DNA of 6,495 nt from Microcaldota archaeon. Lineage in GTDB: Archaea; Micrarchaeota; Micrarchaeia; Micrarchaeales; Micrarchaeaceae. The notes beneath the pieces are model-generated. The model did no database searches. It was not told the origin of the DNA and saw only the letters and a list, made by a program, of their open reading frames with translations. Positions 1-5,947 of this stretch are shown piece by piece (within the stretch, counting starts at the first letter, position 1; every line of letters starts with the position of its first letter). A program made the position numbers and the translations under genes. Location: the NCBI GenBank assembly GCA_021816645.1, contig JAKAXF010000034.1, forward strand, positions 1 through 6,495, read 5' to 3'.

Positions 1-926
1 ACGACGAAATTGGCCGCTATCCCTGCAGAGAATATCTTGGTCTGCGCCATGCTGTTTAGCTTTTCCACGGCCTTTTCATCGGGCTCCACGAACGCCCCTA
101 TCGGTATTACTCCGAACAGCAAGAAGCCTATGGATTTAAGTTTTACTTTTGCCTTTCTGGCCAGTATGCCGTGGGAGAATTCATGGACGATCAGCAGCAG
201 TACGAGCGATATTATGCCAGCTACCAGCGGTATATCTATCCCGGGTATTATTGGAGCTACGCCTGGTATCTGGTTTTTCAGTGGAGCTATCTGCGCGTGC
301 CCGGTAAGGAAACCGTGCAGGACGCTATACGATGCAACAGATATGAGGCCAGCGTTGTACCATATCAGAAAGAATGTAAATCCAGAAAAGCCTGTCACTA
401 TAGCGATTATATACGTAATGTACGTTATTAGGCCAGAAGACGTGCTTCCGCTGCTGGCTGACGAAGCCGCGGCCGAGGTAAGCTGCGGGAGATTTAGGAA
501 TTCAAGTCCGTAGCTAAGGAACGGGAGGACGAAGAAAAGCATCAGGACGAGCAGCACCATACCGAAAGCGAAGAGCGGTTTCTTGTCCCTTAGCATGAAA
601 TAACTCAGCGCACCGAAGCCCAGAACGAGTCCGAGCAGCGCCATATTGTCCCAGAAGCTGCCGAACCTTTTCGAGATATTGTCGACGGTTTTTATGCCCT
701 TCTTGCTGCCGAGCATGTACATGCCGAAGCCTCCGCTGAAACCTCCGATGCGCTGTATCAGCAAGCCGAAGAAGAACATTAACAGGATTCCAAAAATCCA
801 CTTGTTGACTACACCTATATCGGAATAGTACAGCATGATGATTAGGGCGAATGCTACAACGAACGCTAACGCGATGTACAAACCATTTCTTCCGTGTGCA
901 CCCCCCTCATTACCTCCCTTCGGCAT
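1..926 (-). CDS. Site-2 protease family (M50) membrane zinc metalloprotease, C-terminus beyond the window
   Basis: Intramembrane zinc metalloprotease that would cut membrane-anchored substrates within the bilayer. The reading frame is open from the ATG at 926-924 to the left edge, giving 308 complete codons and no stop. An in-frame stop lies upstream, so this is the only ATG available. The zinc-binding HExxH motif is HEFSH at residues 248-252 (complement of about 185-171), with Glu249 the presumed catalytic base, inside a hydrophobic helix (about 232-252). FVEPDE at 279-284, typical of archaeal M50 proteins, follows; the second metal-site motif (NPDG-like) would lie outside the window. About five or six hydrophobic segments precede the active site (about 15-33, 39-59, 95-112, 118-141, 167-208), so this is a long form with an N-terminal membrane extension. 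Residues 150-165 are a Ser/Ala/Gly/Thr-rich loop. It is divergent from MBF1. The family is certain; the substrate is unknown. Confidence 0.9.
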   Translation of the reverse strand, partial: MPKGGNEGGAHGRNGLYIALAFVVAFALIIMLYYSDIGVVNKWIFGILLMFFFGLLIQRIGGFSGGFGMYMLGSKKGIKTVDNISKRFGSFWDNMALLGLVLGFGALSYFMLRDKKPLFAFGMVLLVLMLFFVLPFLSYGLEFLNLPQLTSAAASSASSGSTSSGLITYITYIIAIVTGFSGFTFFLIWYNAGLISVASYSVLHGFLTGHAQIAPLKNQIPGVAPIIPGIDIPLVAGIISLVLLLIVHEFSHGILARKAKVKLKSIGFLLFGVIPIGAFVEPDEKAVEKLNSMAQTKIFSAGIAANFV

Positions 927-961
927 CGAAAAACCATTACAGCATAATATTCTTTCAGATG

Positions 962-971
962 TAATTAAAAA
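962..971 (-). promoter_or_regulatory. Candidate TATA box for the M50 protease gene
   Basis: Read on the minus strand this is TTTTTAATTA, starting 45 nt before the ATG at 926. With the usual archaeal spacing, transcription would begin near 940, giving a leader of about 14 nt. I see no GGTGA-type ribosome binding site before the ATG. A second AT-rich run (AATATTAT, about 944-951) is nearer but would place the start inside the gene. Assigned from composition and spacing only. Confidence 0.35.
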
Positions 972-1059
972 CCTTTCAGGCGGTAGCGTAAACAACCAAC
1001 CGAAGCATCGAAATTATGAGTACTTTGCATTCGTGCAATTCAAACATCTGCAGTACAGG

Positions 1060-1071
1060 TTTATTAACTTA
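1060..1071 (+). promoter_or_regulatory. Candidate TATA box for the MBF1-FEN1 transcript
   Basis: TTTATTAACTTA lies 38-27 nt before the MBF1 ATG at 1098. With an archaeal TATA-to-start distance of about 25 nt, the transcript would begin around 1090-1095, leaving almost no leader. This fits the absence of a clear Shine-Dalgarno sequence before 1098. The 171-nt gap at 927-1097 therefore seems to hold two divergent promoters and no gene that I can support. Confidence 0.5.
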
Positions 1072-1097
1072 TTCTGTGAAAAAAACTATGGGTTTTT

Positions 1098-1550
1098 ATG
1101 GAGGAGTGCGAGTTGTGCGGGAAAAAGATATCCGATGTCTACGTTGTAGAAATTGACGGCGTGGAGCTCGGCGTCTGCGCCGATTGTGCTCGCGGGAAGA
1201 AAGTGATAAGGACAAACGCGAAAAAGCCGGATGACAAGAGCATAATAGTACGTCGTAATACGCCCAAGGAGGAAGCAGAGCTCATCGAGAACTACGGAGA
1301 GGCAATAAGAAGCGCGCGAGAGGGAATGGAGCTCTCTCTGCCGGTACTAGCCGAGATGCTGAATGAGAAAGAGTCCCATCTGCGCCACGTAGAGCAGCAG
1401 AAGACGATGCCCTCTGCACAGCTAACCAAGAAACTCGAAAAGTTCCTCAACATAAAGCTGACCGTCGAGAGTAAGGAGGAGACAGGATTCAGCACTAAGT
1501 CGAAAGTGGACAGGGCAAGCCTTGGGGAGTTCATAAAGCCCAAGGGGTGA
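1098..1550 (+). CDS. mbf1: MBF1 (multiprotein bridging factor 1), zinc ribbon plus helix-turn-helix
   Basis: Archaeal homologue of the eukaryotic coactivator MBF1, which bridges TBP and regulators; in archaea it has also been linked to ribosomes and translation. The 150-residue protein has the archaeal arrangement: an N-terminal zinc ribbon with Cys4-x2-Cys7 and Cys27-x2-Cys30, a charged flexible linker (about 33-60), then a Cro/XRE-type helix-turn-helix (about 63-121). The latter carries the family-like segments LAEMLNEKESHLRHVEQQK and LTKKLEKFLNIKL. The tail (about 122-150) is hydrophilic and basic. Length is normal for the family. The ATG at 1098 was chosen because the zinc ribbon begins three residues later and a TATA box sits about 32 nt upstream; the ATG at 1088 is out of frame. 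FEN1 follows after 22 nt, probably on the same transcript. Confidence 0.93.
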   Translation: MEECELCGKKISDVYVVEIDGVELGVCADCARGKKVIRTNAKKPDDKSIIVRRNTPKEEAELIENYGEAIRSAREGMELSLPVLAEMLNEKESHLRHVEQQKTMPSAQLTKKLEKFLNIKLTVESKEETGFSTKSKVDRASLGEFIKPKG

Positions 1551-1572
1551 GCGTCAACTCTGCGTGGTAAAT

Positions 1573-2616
1573 GTGTCTGTAGATCTGAGCAAGCTAATCG
1601 TAAGGGAACGCATAGACATACCGAGCCTGGGGGGTAAGAGCATAGCGGTAGACGCATACAACACAATCTACCAGTTCCTCACAATAATAAGACAGCCTGA
1701 CGGCACCCCGCTTACCGACAATAACGGTAACGTAACAAGTCATCTGTCTGGACTGTTCTTCCGTGTAACTGAGCTTATAAGCAACGGAGTAAAGCCGGTG
1801 TTTGTTTTCGACGGAATCCCGTCGCTGTTGAAGCAGCGCACCATAAATGCAAGAATGCGTAGAAGGGACGAAGCCTACTCGGAGTGGCAGAAAGCAAAAG
1901 AGCAGGGTAATTTGGAAGAAGCGATGACTAGAGCGCAACAGAGCACACGCATTACCAAGGAAATAGTAGCCAGCTCGAAGAAGCTTCTCTACCTAATGGG
2001 TGTTCCGTATGTCGAGGCGCCGAGCGAGGGTGAGGCACAGGCGAGCCACATGTGCATAGAGAAGCAGGTCGATCTAGTTGGCAGCCAGGATTACGATACG
2101 CTGCTCTTCGGGGCTCCACGTGTGGTGCGCAACCTTACGATAAGCGGCAAGCGAAAGCTTCCGAGGAAGAATATCTATGTAAACGTGGAACCAGAACTGG
2201 TTGACCTCGAAACAACGCTACGCTCTCTTGGAGTAAACAAAAGACAGCTCATTTGGATAGGTATAATGCTGGGCACTGATTTCAACGAAGGCATAAAGGG
2301 TATAGGTCCAAAAACCGCGCTGAAGATAGCAAAAGTGTCAAAATCCCTCGATGACGTGATCGCGGAGGTGAAAGCCAAGTCCAACGCCGAGTTCGATACC
2401 GACGTGCATGAGGTCGAGGACCTGTTCCTTAATCCAGAAGTAGTGGAAGTCGATAACGATGCTGTGCGGTACGTCCAGCGGCCAGACAAACCCGAGATAA
2501 TAAGGTTTATGTGCGACGAGCACGGTTTCAGTAAGGAACGCATAGAAAGGTTCGTAGACAAACTGGTTTCGATAAGGGGGGAAGCGAACCAGCAGGGCAT
2601 ACACAAGTGGATGTAG
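1573..2616 (+). CDS. fen: Flap endonuclease 1 (FEN1/XPG family)
   Basis: Structure-specific 5' nuclease that removes 5' flaps during Okazaki fragment maturation and long-patch base excision repair, working with PCNA and DNA ligase. The protein has 347 residues from GTG 1573. All metal-binding acidic residues fall at the standard archaeal FEN1 numbers: Asp27, Asp80, Glu152, Glu154, Asp173, Asp175 and Asp236. The SQDYDTLLFGAPR block and the helix-hairpin-type segment GIKGIGPKTAL (about 240-250) are present. The last eight residues, QQGIHKWM, form a PCNA-interacting (PIP) box. An upstream in-frame GTG at 1564 would add three residues. I prefer 1573 because it gives MSVDL, aligned with the usual MGVDL, and exact catalytic numbering; in FEN1 the N-terminus lies by the active site. 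There is no clear ribosome binding site, so translation may be coupled to MBF1. Confidence 0.96.
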   Translation: MSVDLSKLIVRERIDIPSLGGKSIAVDAYNTIYQFLTIIRQPDGTPLTDNNGNVTSHLSGLFFRVTELISNGVKPVFVFDGIPSLLKQRTINARMRRRDEAYSEWQKAKEQGNLEEAMTRAQQSTRITKEIVASSKKLLYLMGVPYVEAPSEGEAQASHMCIEKQVDLVGSQDYDTLLFGAPRVVRNLTISGKRKLPRKNIYVNVEPELVDLETTLRSLGVNKRQLIWIGIMLGTDFNEGIKGIGPKTALKIAKVSKSLDDVIAEVKAKSNAEFDTDVHEVEDLFLNPEVVEVDNDAVRYVQRPDKPEIIRFMCDEHGFSKERIERFVDKLVSIRGEANQQGIHKWM

Positions 2617-2658
2617 GTGCAACATTTCTGCGTAGCGAGCGTGGGCAAATCCGAAAAG

Positions 2659-2681
2659 TTACACAACTATTAAAAGTGTAA
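2659..2681. promoter_or_regulatory. Inverted repeat just upstream of the Hsp20 promoter, possible operator
   Basis: TTACAC (2659-2664) and GTGTAA (2676-2681) are exact inverted arms separated by 11 nt, placing the half-sites 17 nt apart. The repeat ends 7 nt before the TATA box at 2689, next to or touching the expected BRE, which suits an operator for a dimeric regulator. Six-base arms are short and could occur by chance in AT-rich intergenic DNA. It does not match the Phr heat-shock operator as I know it. Confidence 0.25.
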
Positions 2682-2688
2682 AGCAAGA

Positions 2689-2703
2689 TTAATATATTTT
2701 AAA
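2689..2703 (+). promoter_or_regulatory. TATA box of the Hsp20 gene
   Basis: TTAATATATTTTAAA is one of the clearest archaeal TATA elements in the window, preceded by a purine-rich stretch (AAGCAAGA) in the BRE position. Normal spacing puts the transcription start at about 2720-2725, which coincides with the ATG at 2725 and lies after the ATG at 2716. This makes a leaderless transcript starting at 2725 the simplest reading. Confidence 0.65.
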
Positions 2704-2724
2704 CTCTTTCCCTACATGATTACG

Positions 2725-3201
2725 ATGGCGAAGAAGAAGGGCGATGAAAAAAAGGACACGGGCACACCTGATATAGAAAACATAAACAAGTTCATAGGCA
2801 AGTTCCTAGAGGAGGCGAACAGAAATTTTTCACAGGTTGCGACTCCGAGCGAGCCTGTAGTATTTGGTTTCAACATAAGAATCGGTGAAAACGGCGTTCC
2901 CGTTGTAGAGAATTTTGGAAACATCAAGTCTACTAGCAGTGAGGTGCAGCTTGCCGAGACTCGTGAACCTCTGATTGACGTTATAGAAAAGGGAGATGAG
3001 CTCGTAGTGATGGCGGAGATGCCTGGAGTCAGTAGAGACTCCATAGAAATTTCGCTGCAGGGCGATACTCTGGTTATAAGCGCTTCTGACGGGGGCAGGT
3101 CATACCGCAAGAGCGTAAAGCTTCCGTACAAGGTAAACCCCAAGAACTTTAAGCACGGGTACAACAACGGTGTGCTCGAAGTCACCCTACACAAGTTCTA
3201 A
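2725..3201 (+). CDS. hsp20: Small heat-shock protein, Hsp20/alpha-crystallin family
   Basis: ATP-independent holdase chaperone that binds unfolding proteins. The 158-residue protein has a Lys-rich start, an N-terminal arm (about 15-75) containing FGFNIRIGENG and VVENFGN, as found in some archaeal Hsp20 proteins, then the alpha-crystallin domain (about 81-156). Recognisable domain segments are PLIDVIEKGDELVVMAEMPG (82-101), DTLVISA (114-120) and the hallmark NNGVLEVTL (147-155). The chain ends three residues after the last strand, so the C-terminal extension with an I-x-I motif, which many sHsps use to assemble large oligomers, is missing. Start: ATG 2716 is in frame and would add MIT, but the TATA box at 2689-2703 predicts transcription beginning after it, so 2725 is preferred. 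Monocistronic by context, with its own promoter and a following gap with a T-run. Confidence 0.92.
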   Translation: MAKKKGDEKKDTGTPDIENINKFIGKFLEEANRNFSQVATPSEPVVFGFNIRIGENGVPVVENFGNIKSTSSEVQLAETREPLIDVIEKGDELVVMAEMPGVSRDSIEISLQGDTLVISASDGGRSYRKSVKLPYKVNPKNFKHGYNNGVLEVTLHKF

Positions 3202-3205
3202 TAAG

Positions 3206-3210
3206 TTTTT
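3206..3210 (+). terminator. Short T-run after Hsp20, possible archaeal terminator
   Basis: Five T residues follow the TAA at 3199-3201 after four bases. Archaeal RNA polymerase can terminate at T-rich non-template DNA without a hairpin, but five T is minimal. Transcription may also continue into the 41-codon gene downstream. Confidence 0.2.
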
Positions 3211-3242
3211 GTGTCCTAATCATTCAATCTAATCGTGAGATC

Positions 3243-3368
3243 ATGCAGAAAACGATATCAAAATCAAACAGGAAGATAGGAAAGGCGTACAGGAAGCAGA
3301 AAAGGGCTAGACTGAAAAGGACGCACAGAAAAGCCCTAAGAGCACAGAAGAACAAGGGGCGACGCTGA
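3243..3368 (+). CDS. Very basic 41-residue protein of unknown function
   Basis: The frame ATG 3243 to TGA 3366-3368 encodes 41 residues: 10 Lys, 9 Arg, one His and no Asp or Glu, so nearly half the chain is positively charged. It has no hydrophobic core and should be a single basic helix or disordered, which is typical of proteins that bind nucleic acid, such as tiny ribosomal proteins or nucleoid factors. I do not recognise it as eL41, eS30 or another named ribosomal protein. GTGAGATC (3235-3242) just before the ATG resembles a Shine-Dalgarno sequence with short spacing, and CTAATAAG (3199-3206) could be a TATA box. The coding stretch fills the space between Hsp20 and the minus-strand gene, which supports its being real. 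Function unknown; RNA binding is inferred from charge alone. Confidence 0.7.
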   Translation: MQKTISKSNRKIGKAYRKQKRARLKRTHRKALRAQKNKGRR

Positions 3369-3371
3369 TAA

Positions 3372-4016
3372 TCACGCTATGTCCTTGTAAGTCCTGTCGT
3401 TGAATTCGTAAACCGTCGAATCCTCACCGATCTGCATCGAATCGAGCATCTCCTGCGCGTTTTCGAAGCTCTTCACGTCGTCCTCAGGGTCTAGTACGTA
3501 GACCTTGCCCTGGAACTCGTAATAGACCAACGTCTTCCTGCTGGAGTCCCTGATGTGGATAAGCACCTTAGCCGACGGATTACCGAGCGCTATCAGCATA
3601 CTGCATAGCAGTATATTCTTGTCCATCTCGTCTCCCATACCGAACGATAGCGTCTCTTCCGGGGTGAGCCAAAACTGTAGGGGCAGTACTACCCTTTCTA
3701 TCTCGTCCCTCACGAAGTGGAAAGAGTCCACGCTGGCTTTGTAGAAGTTAGAGTCATACGTATACGTCCCAAACGAAGTCCTTACCTCATCCACTTTCTT
3801 TTTTACGAGTTCGTTGTTAGGGGTAATCAGTGTGGGGAGCTCCGCGACCGATAGGCTTTCTTTCTGTTCTATATAGTCTTTGTATCTTTCTATTATGAGC
3901 AGGTAGAGCTTGTTGTACCTGCCCTCCTTCTGCTCGACTTGGCTCTTCAATCCACCCTCTGATTCTGTCATTTTCATCAATAAAGTATCCCTGGAAAAGG
4001 ATAAAATGATTTTCAT
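3372..4016 (-). CDS. Transglutaminase-like fold protein, apparently without catalytic Cys and His
   Basis: 214 residues, soluble, with no signal peptide or clear membrane segment. Residues 1-100 are charged and helical and not recognised. Residues about 111-178 follow the transglutaminase-like/papain-fold pattern: PLQFWLTPEETL, then GMGDEMDKNILLCSMLIALG (126-145), a strand with AKVLIHI, and a strand pair ending in GKVYVLDP (170-177). In active members the first block reads GDC-x-D, with Cys as nucleophile; here that position is Glu130. The usual catalytic His before the second strand is also not seen (LVYYEF at 163-168), whereas the Asp of LDP (Asp176) remains. This suggests a non-enzymatic relative, perhaps a binding domain. 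Start uncertain: ATG 4016 gives the longest form, but ATG 3977 or 3971 is also possible. It runs tail to tail with the 41-residue gene and divergent from PolX. Fold assignment is from motif memory. Confidence 0.75.
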   Translation of the reverse strand: MKIILSFSRDTLLMKMTESEGGLKSQVEQKEGRYNKLYLLIIERYKDYIEQKESLSVAELPTLITPNNELVKKKVDEVRTSFGTYTYDSNFYKASVDSFHFVRDEIERVVLPLQFWLTPEETLSFGMGDEMDKNILLCSMLIALGNPSAKVLIHIRDSSRKTLVYYEFQGKVYVLDPEDDVKSFENAQEMLDSMQIGEDSTVYEFNDRTYKDIA

Positions 4017-4048
4017 ACAAGATATAGCTGCGAAGTCCTGCCATTTTG

Positions 4049-4056
4049 CATAAACT
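4049..4056 (-). promoter_or_regulatory. Candidate TATA box for the transglutaminase-like gene
   Basis: Read on the minus strand this is GTTTATGC, predicting transcription from about 4025 and a 9-nt leader to ATG 4016. Two competing elements, CTATATCT (4028-4021) and ATTTTATC (4007-4000), would instead begin transcripts after 4016 and favour the inner ATG codons at 3977 or 3971. The 54-nt divergent gap must also hold the PolX promoter, possibly ATTTTGCA at 4043-4050 on the plus strand. Confidence 0.25.
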
Positions 4057-4070
4057 GTCGCGGTAGGTAG

Positions 4071-5801
4071 ATGAAGAACAAGGAGATAGCTGACATCTTC
4101 AACGAGATTGCGGCTATGATAAGCATAGAAGAGACCCCGAGCTCAAGGTTCGAGGTCAACGCCTACCAGAACGCAGCTCTGACGATATCTACTCTGCAGG
4201 AACCAGTAGAAGACATCTACGCCAAAGGTGGCGAGGAAGCGCTGATGAAGCTCCCTGGTATAGGCAAGGGCCTAGCAGACAAGATCGGTGAATTTATCAG
4301 GACCGGAAGGATGAAAAAGTACGATGACCTCAAGAAAAAGTACCCGATAGACTTCAAGGCGCTGATGAGCATTCAGGGCATGGGGGCAAAGAAAATAATG
4401 ATACTCTACAAGGCATTGCACATAAAGAACGTGAACGATCTGAGAAAGGCCGTGGAGGCGCACAAGATAAGGGACCTGCCGCGTTTTGGGGCTAAGAGCG
4501 AGGAGGTGATAGCGCAGAACCTGCAGCTACTAGAGTCCAGCAAGGGGAGGCTTCTGCTAGGCGACGCACTTCCCGTAGCCGAATCAATAATAAAGAAGCT
4601 GATGGCGAGCGGCCTCGTGTCGAGAGCGATGGTTGCTGGGTCGACAAGGCGCATGCGGGAGACGGTTGGAGACCTTGACATACTAGCACTCTCGAAGAAC
4701 GGGATGAAAGTGATGGACTACTTCTCATCACTGGACGATGTTGATAGTATAATAGTAAAGGGAGACACAAAGACTACCGTATGGTTGAAGATAGGAACCA
4801 GCTGCGACCTGCGCGTTATAGAACCGCAGAGCTTCGGAGCTGCGCTCCAGTATTTCACCGGAAGCAAGGAGCACAACATAGAGACCAGGAAGATAGCAAT
4901 AAAGAAAGGCTACAAACTCAACGAGTACGGGCTGTTTGATAAGAATGGAAAGATAATTCCCGTGCAGAACGAAGAAGACATATACGAAAGGCTCGGCATG
5001 CAGTACATGCCTCCTGAGATGAGGGAGAACAGAGGAGAGATACAGCTGGCGCTAAAACACCAGGTACCGATACCCGTTGATCTGGTAGATATAAAGGGCG
5101 ACCTGCACACCCACACCAAGGAGACGGACGGAATGAACAGCATAGATGAGATGGCCGAAGCCGCAATAGCACTGAAGAGGAATTACATCGCCACGACAAA
5201 CCACACGAAGAGCCTGAAGATCGCGAGGGGGATGAACGAAAAGCAGTTCAGGGAGTTCTTCACTAGGGTAGACAAGCTTAACGATAAATTGGACGGGAAG
5301 CTGACTATACTGAAAGGTGCGGAGATGGACATACTCAAGGACGGTTCACTGGATCTAGACAAGAGCATACTCAAGGAGATGGATTGCGTACTTGGTGCGA
5401 TACACTCCTCTTTCAATATGAGCGAGGCCGAGATGACAAACAGGATAATCAAGGCTCTGGACAGCGGATACGTGCACATACTCGCGCACCCTACGGGCAG
5501 AGTCATAAACGTACGCGACGCCTATCCCGTAAATTTGGAAAAGGTGGCAGAAGCCGCGGAGCGCAACGGAGTCGCGCTCGAGATAAACTCTTTTCCAAAC
5601 AGGCTGGATCTCAACGACACAAACATAATACTCGCGTCAAAATTCAAGGTGATGTTCTCTATAGGAACGGACGCGCATAGGACATCACACCTCCAATTCA
5701 TGAGGTATGGGGTCGGGACCGCGCGGAGGGGCTGGCTTACGAAGGACAGGGTTCTGAACGCGATGGACCTGGACGGACTAAGAAAGAAACTGTCAAGATA
5801 A
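4071..5801 (+). CDS. polX: Family X DNA polymerase with C-terminal PHP domain (PolX)
   Basis: Gap-filling DNA polymerase of base excision and break repair, fused to a PHP metal-dependent phosphoesterase that in bacterial PolX gives 3'-5' exonuclease and AP-site processing activity. The 576 residues match the usual full length. Order: N-terminal 8-kDa-like domain with helix-hairpin-helix segments (LPGIGKGLADKI 61-72; QGMGAKK 102-108; LPRFGAK 136-142); palm with the GS motif (Gly190-Ser191) and the catalytic triad Asp201, Asp203 and Asp246; then FGAALQYFTGSKEHN (255-269). The PHP domain starts near 341 with metal-site candidates His346, His348, Asp353, His378, Glu418, His445, His473, Asp534 and His536. 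The common TDH motif reads TNH here (Asn377), a small departure. GGTAGGT just before ATG 4071 is a weak, close ribosome binding site. It stands alone on the plus strand, divergent from the transglutaminase-like gene. Confidence 0.96.
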   Translation: MKNKEIADIFNEIAAMISIEETPSSRFEVNAYQNAALTISTLQEPVEDIYAKGGEEALMKLPGIGKGLADKIGEFIRTGRMKKYDDLKKKYPIDFKALMSIQGMGAKKIMILYKALHIKNVNDLRKAVEAHKIRDLPRFGAKSEEVIAQNLQLLESSKGRLLLGDALPVAESIIKKLMASGLVSRAMVAGSTRRMRETVGDLDILALSKNGMKVMDYFSSLDDVDSIIVKGDTKTTVWLKIGTSCDLRVIEPQSFGAALQYFTGSKEHNIETRKIAIKKGYKLNEYGLFDKNGKIIPVQNEEDIYERLGMQYMPPEMRENRGEIQLALKHQVPIPVDLVDIKGDLHTHTKETDGMNSIDEMAEAAIALKRNYIATTNHTKSLKIARGMNEKQFREFFTRVDKLNDKLDGKLTILKGAEMDILKDGSLDLDKSILKEMDCVLGAIHSSFNMSEAEMTNRIIKALDSGYVHILAHPTGRVINVRDAYPVNLEKVAEAAERNGVALEINSFPNRLDLNDTNIILASKFKVMFSIGTDAHRTSHLQFMRYGVGTARRGWLTKDRVLNAMDLDGLRKKLSR

Positions 5802-5883
5802 AACGTGCATTGCGGAGCGACGCATCCGTTGGAAAACCGGACATAAATGAAAAGGCTTTAAGGGCAGTAATAAACCCGTCAAC

Positions 5884-5891
5884 CTTTTATA
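5884..5891 (+). promoter_or_regulatory. Upstream TATA candidate before the radical SAM gene
   Basis: CTTTTATA is a good archaeal TATA sequence. It predicts transcription from about 5915, which would give the radical SAM gene a leader of about 90 nt. It could be a second promoter for that gene or drive a small unannotated RNA. The rest of the 5802-6007 gap shows no supported gene. Confidence 0.35.
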
Positions 5892-5947
5892 CGCGCATAC
5901 GAATAATACCGTGCAATCTTTGAAGAAAAGTAAAATTTCTGACCGAT

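Noticed and set aside
10..513. A 167-codon open frame on the plus strand
   Set aside because: It is the complement of the M50 protease, whose HEFSH and FVEPDE motifs and hydrophobic helices are on the minus strand. The plus-strand product has no recognisable domain.
923..1013. Nine-base direct repeat GCATCGAAA at 923-931 and 1005-1013
   Set aside because: A single 9-base match in this much sequence is plausible by chance, and one copy overlaps the protease start codon.
835..1149. A 104-codon plus-strand frame across the divergent intergenic region
   Set aside because: It overlaps the protease start and the MBF1 zinc ribbon in another frame, and its product resembles no known protein.
1016..1171. 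Short plus-strand frame from ATG 1016 running into MBF1
   Set aside because: It overlaps MBF1 out of frame, and the TATA box at 1060 lies inside it, which fits MBF1 transcription instead.
5825..5841. Small hairpin TCCGTT-GGAA-AACCGGA with a GNRA-type loop after PolX
   Set aside because: The stem is six pairs with a bulged C and no T-run follows, so it is not a convincing terminator or RNA element.
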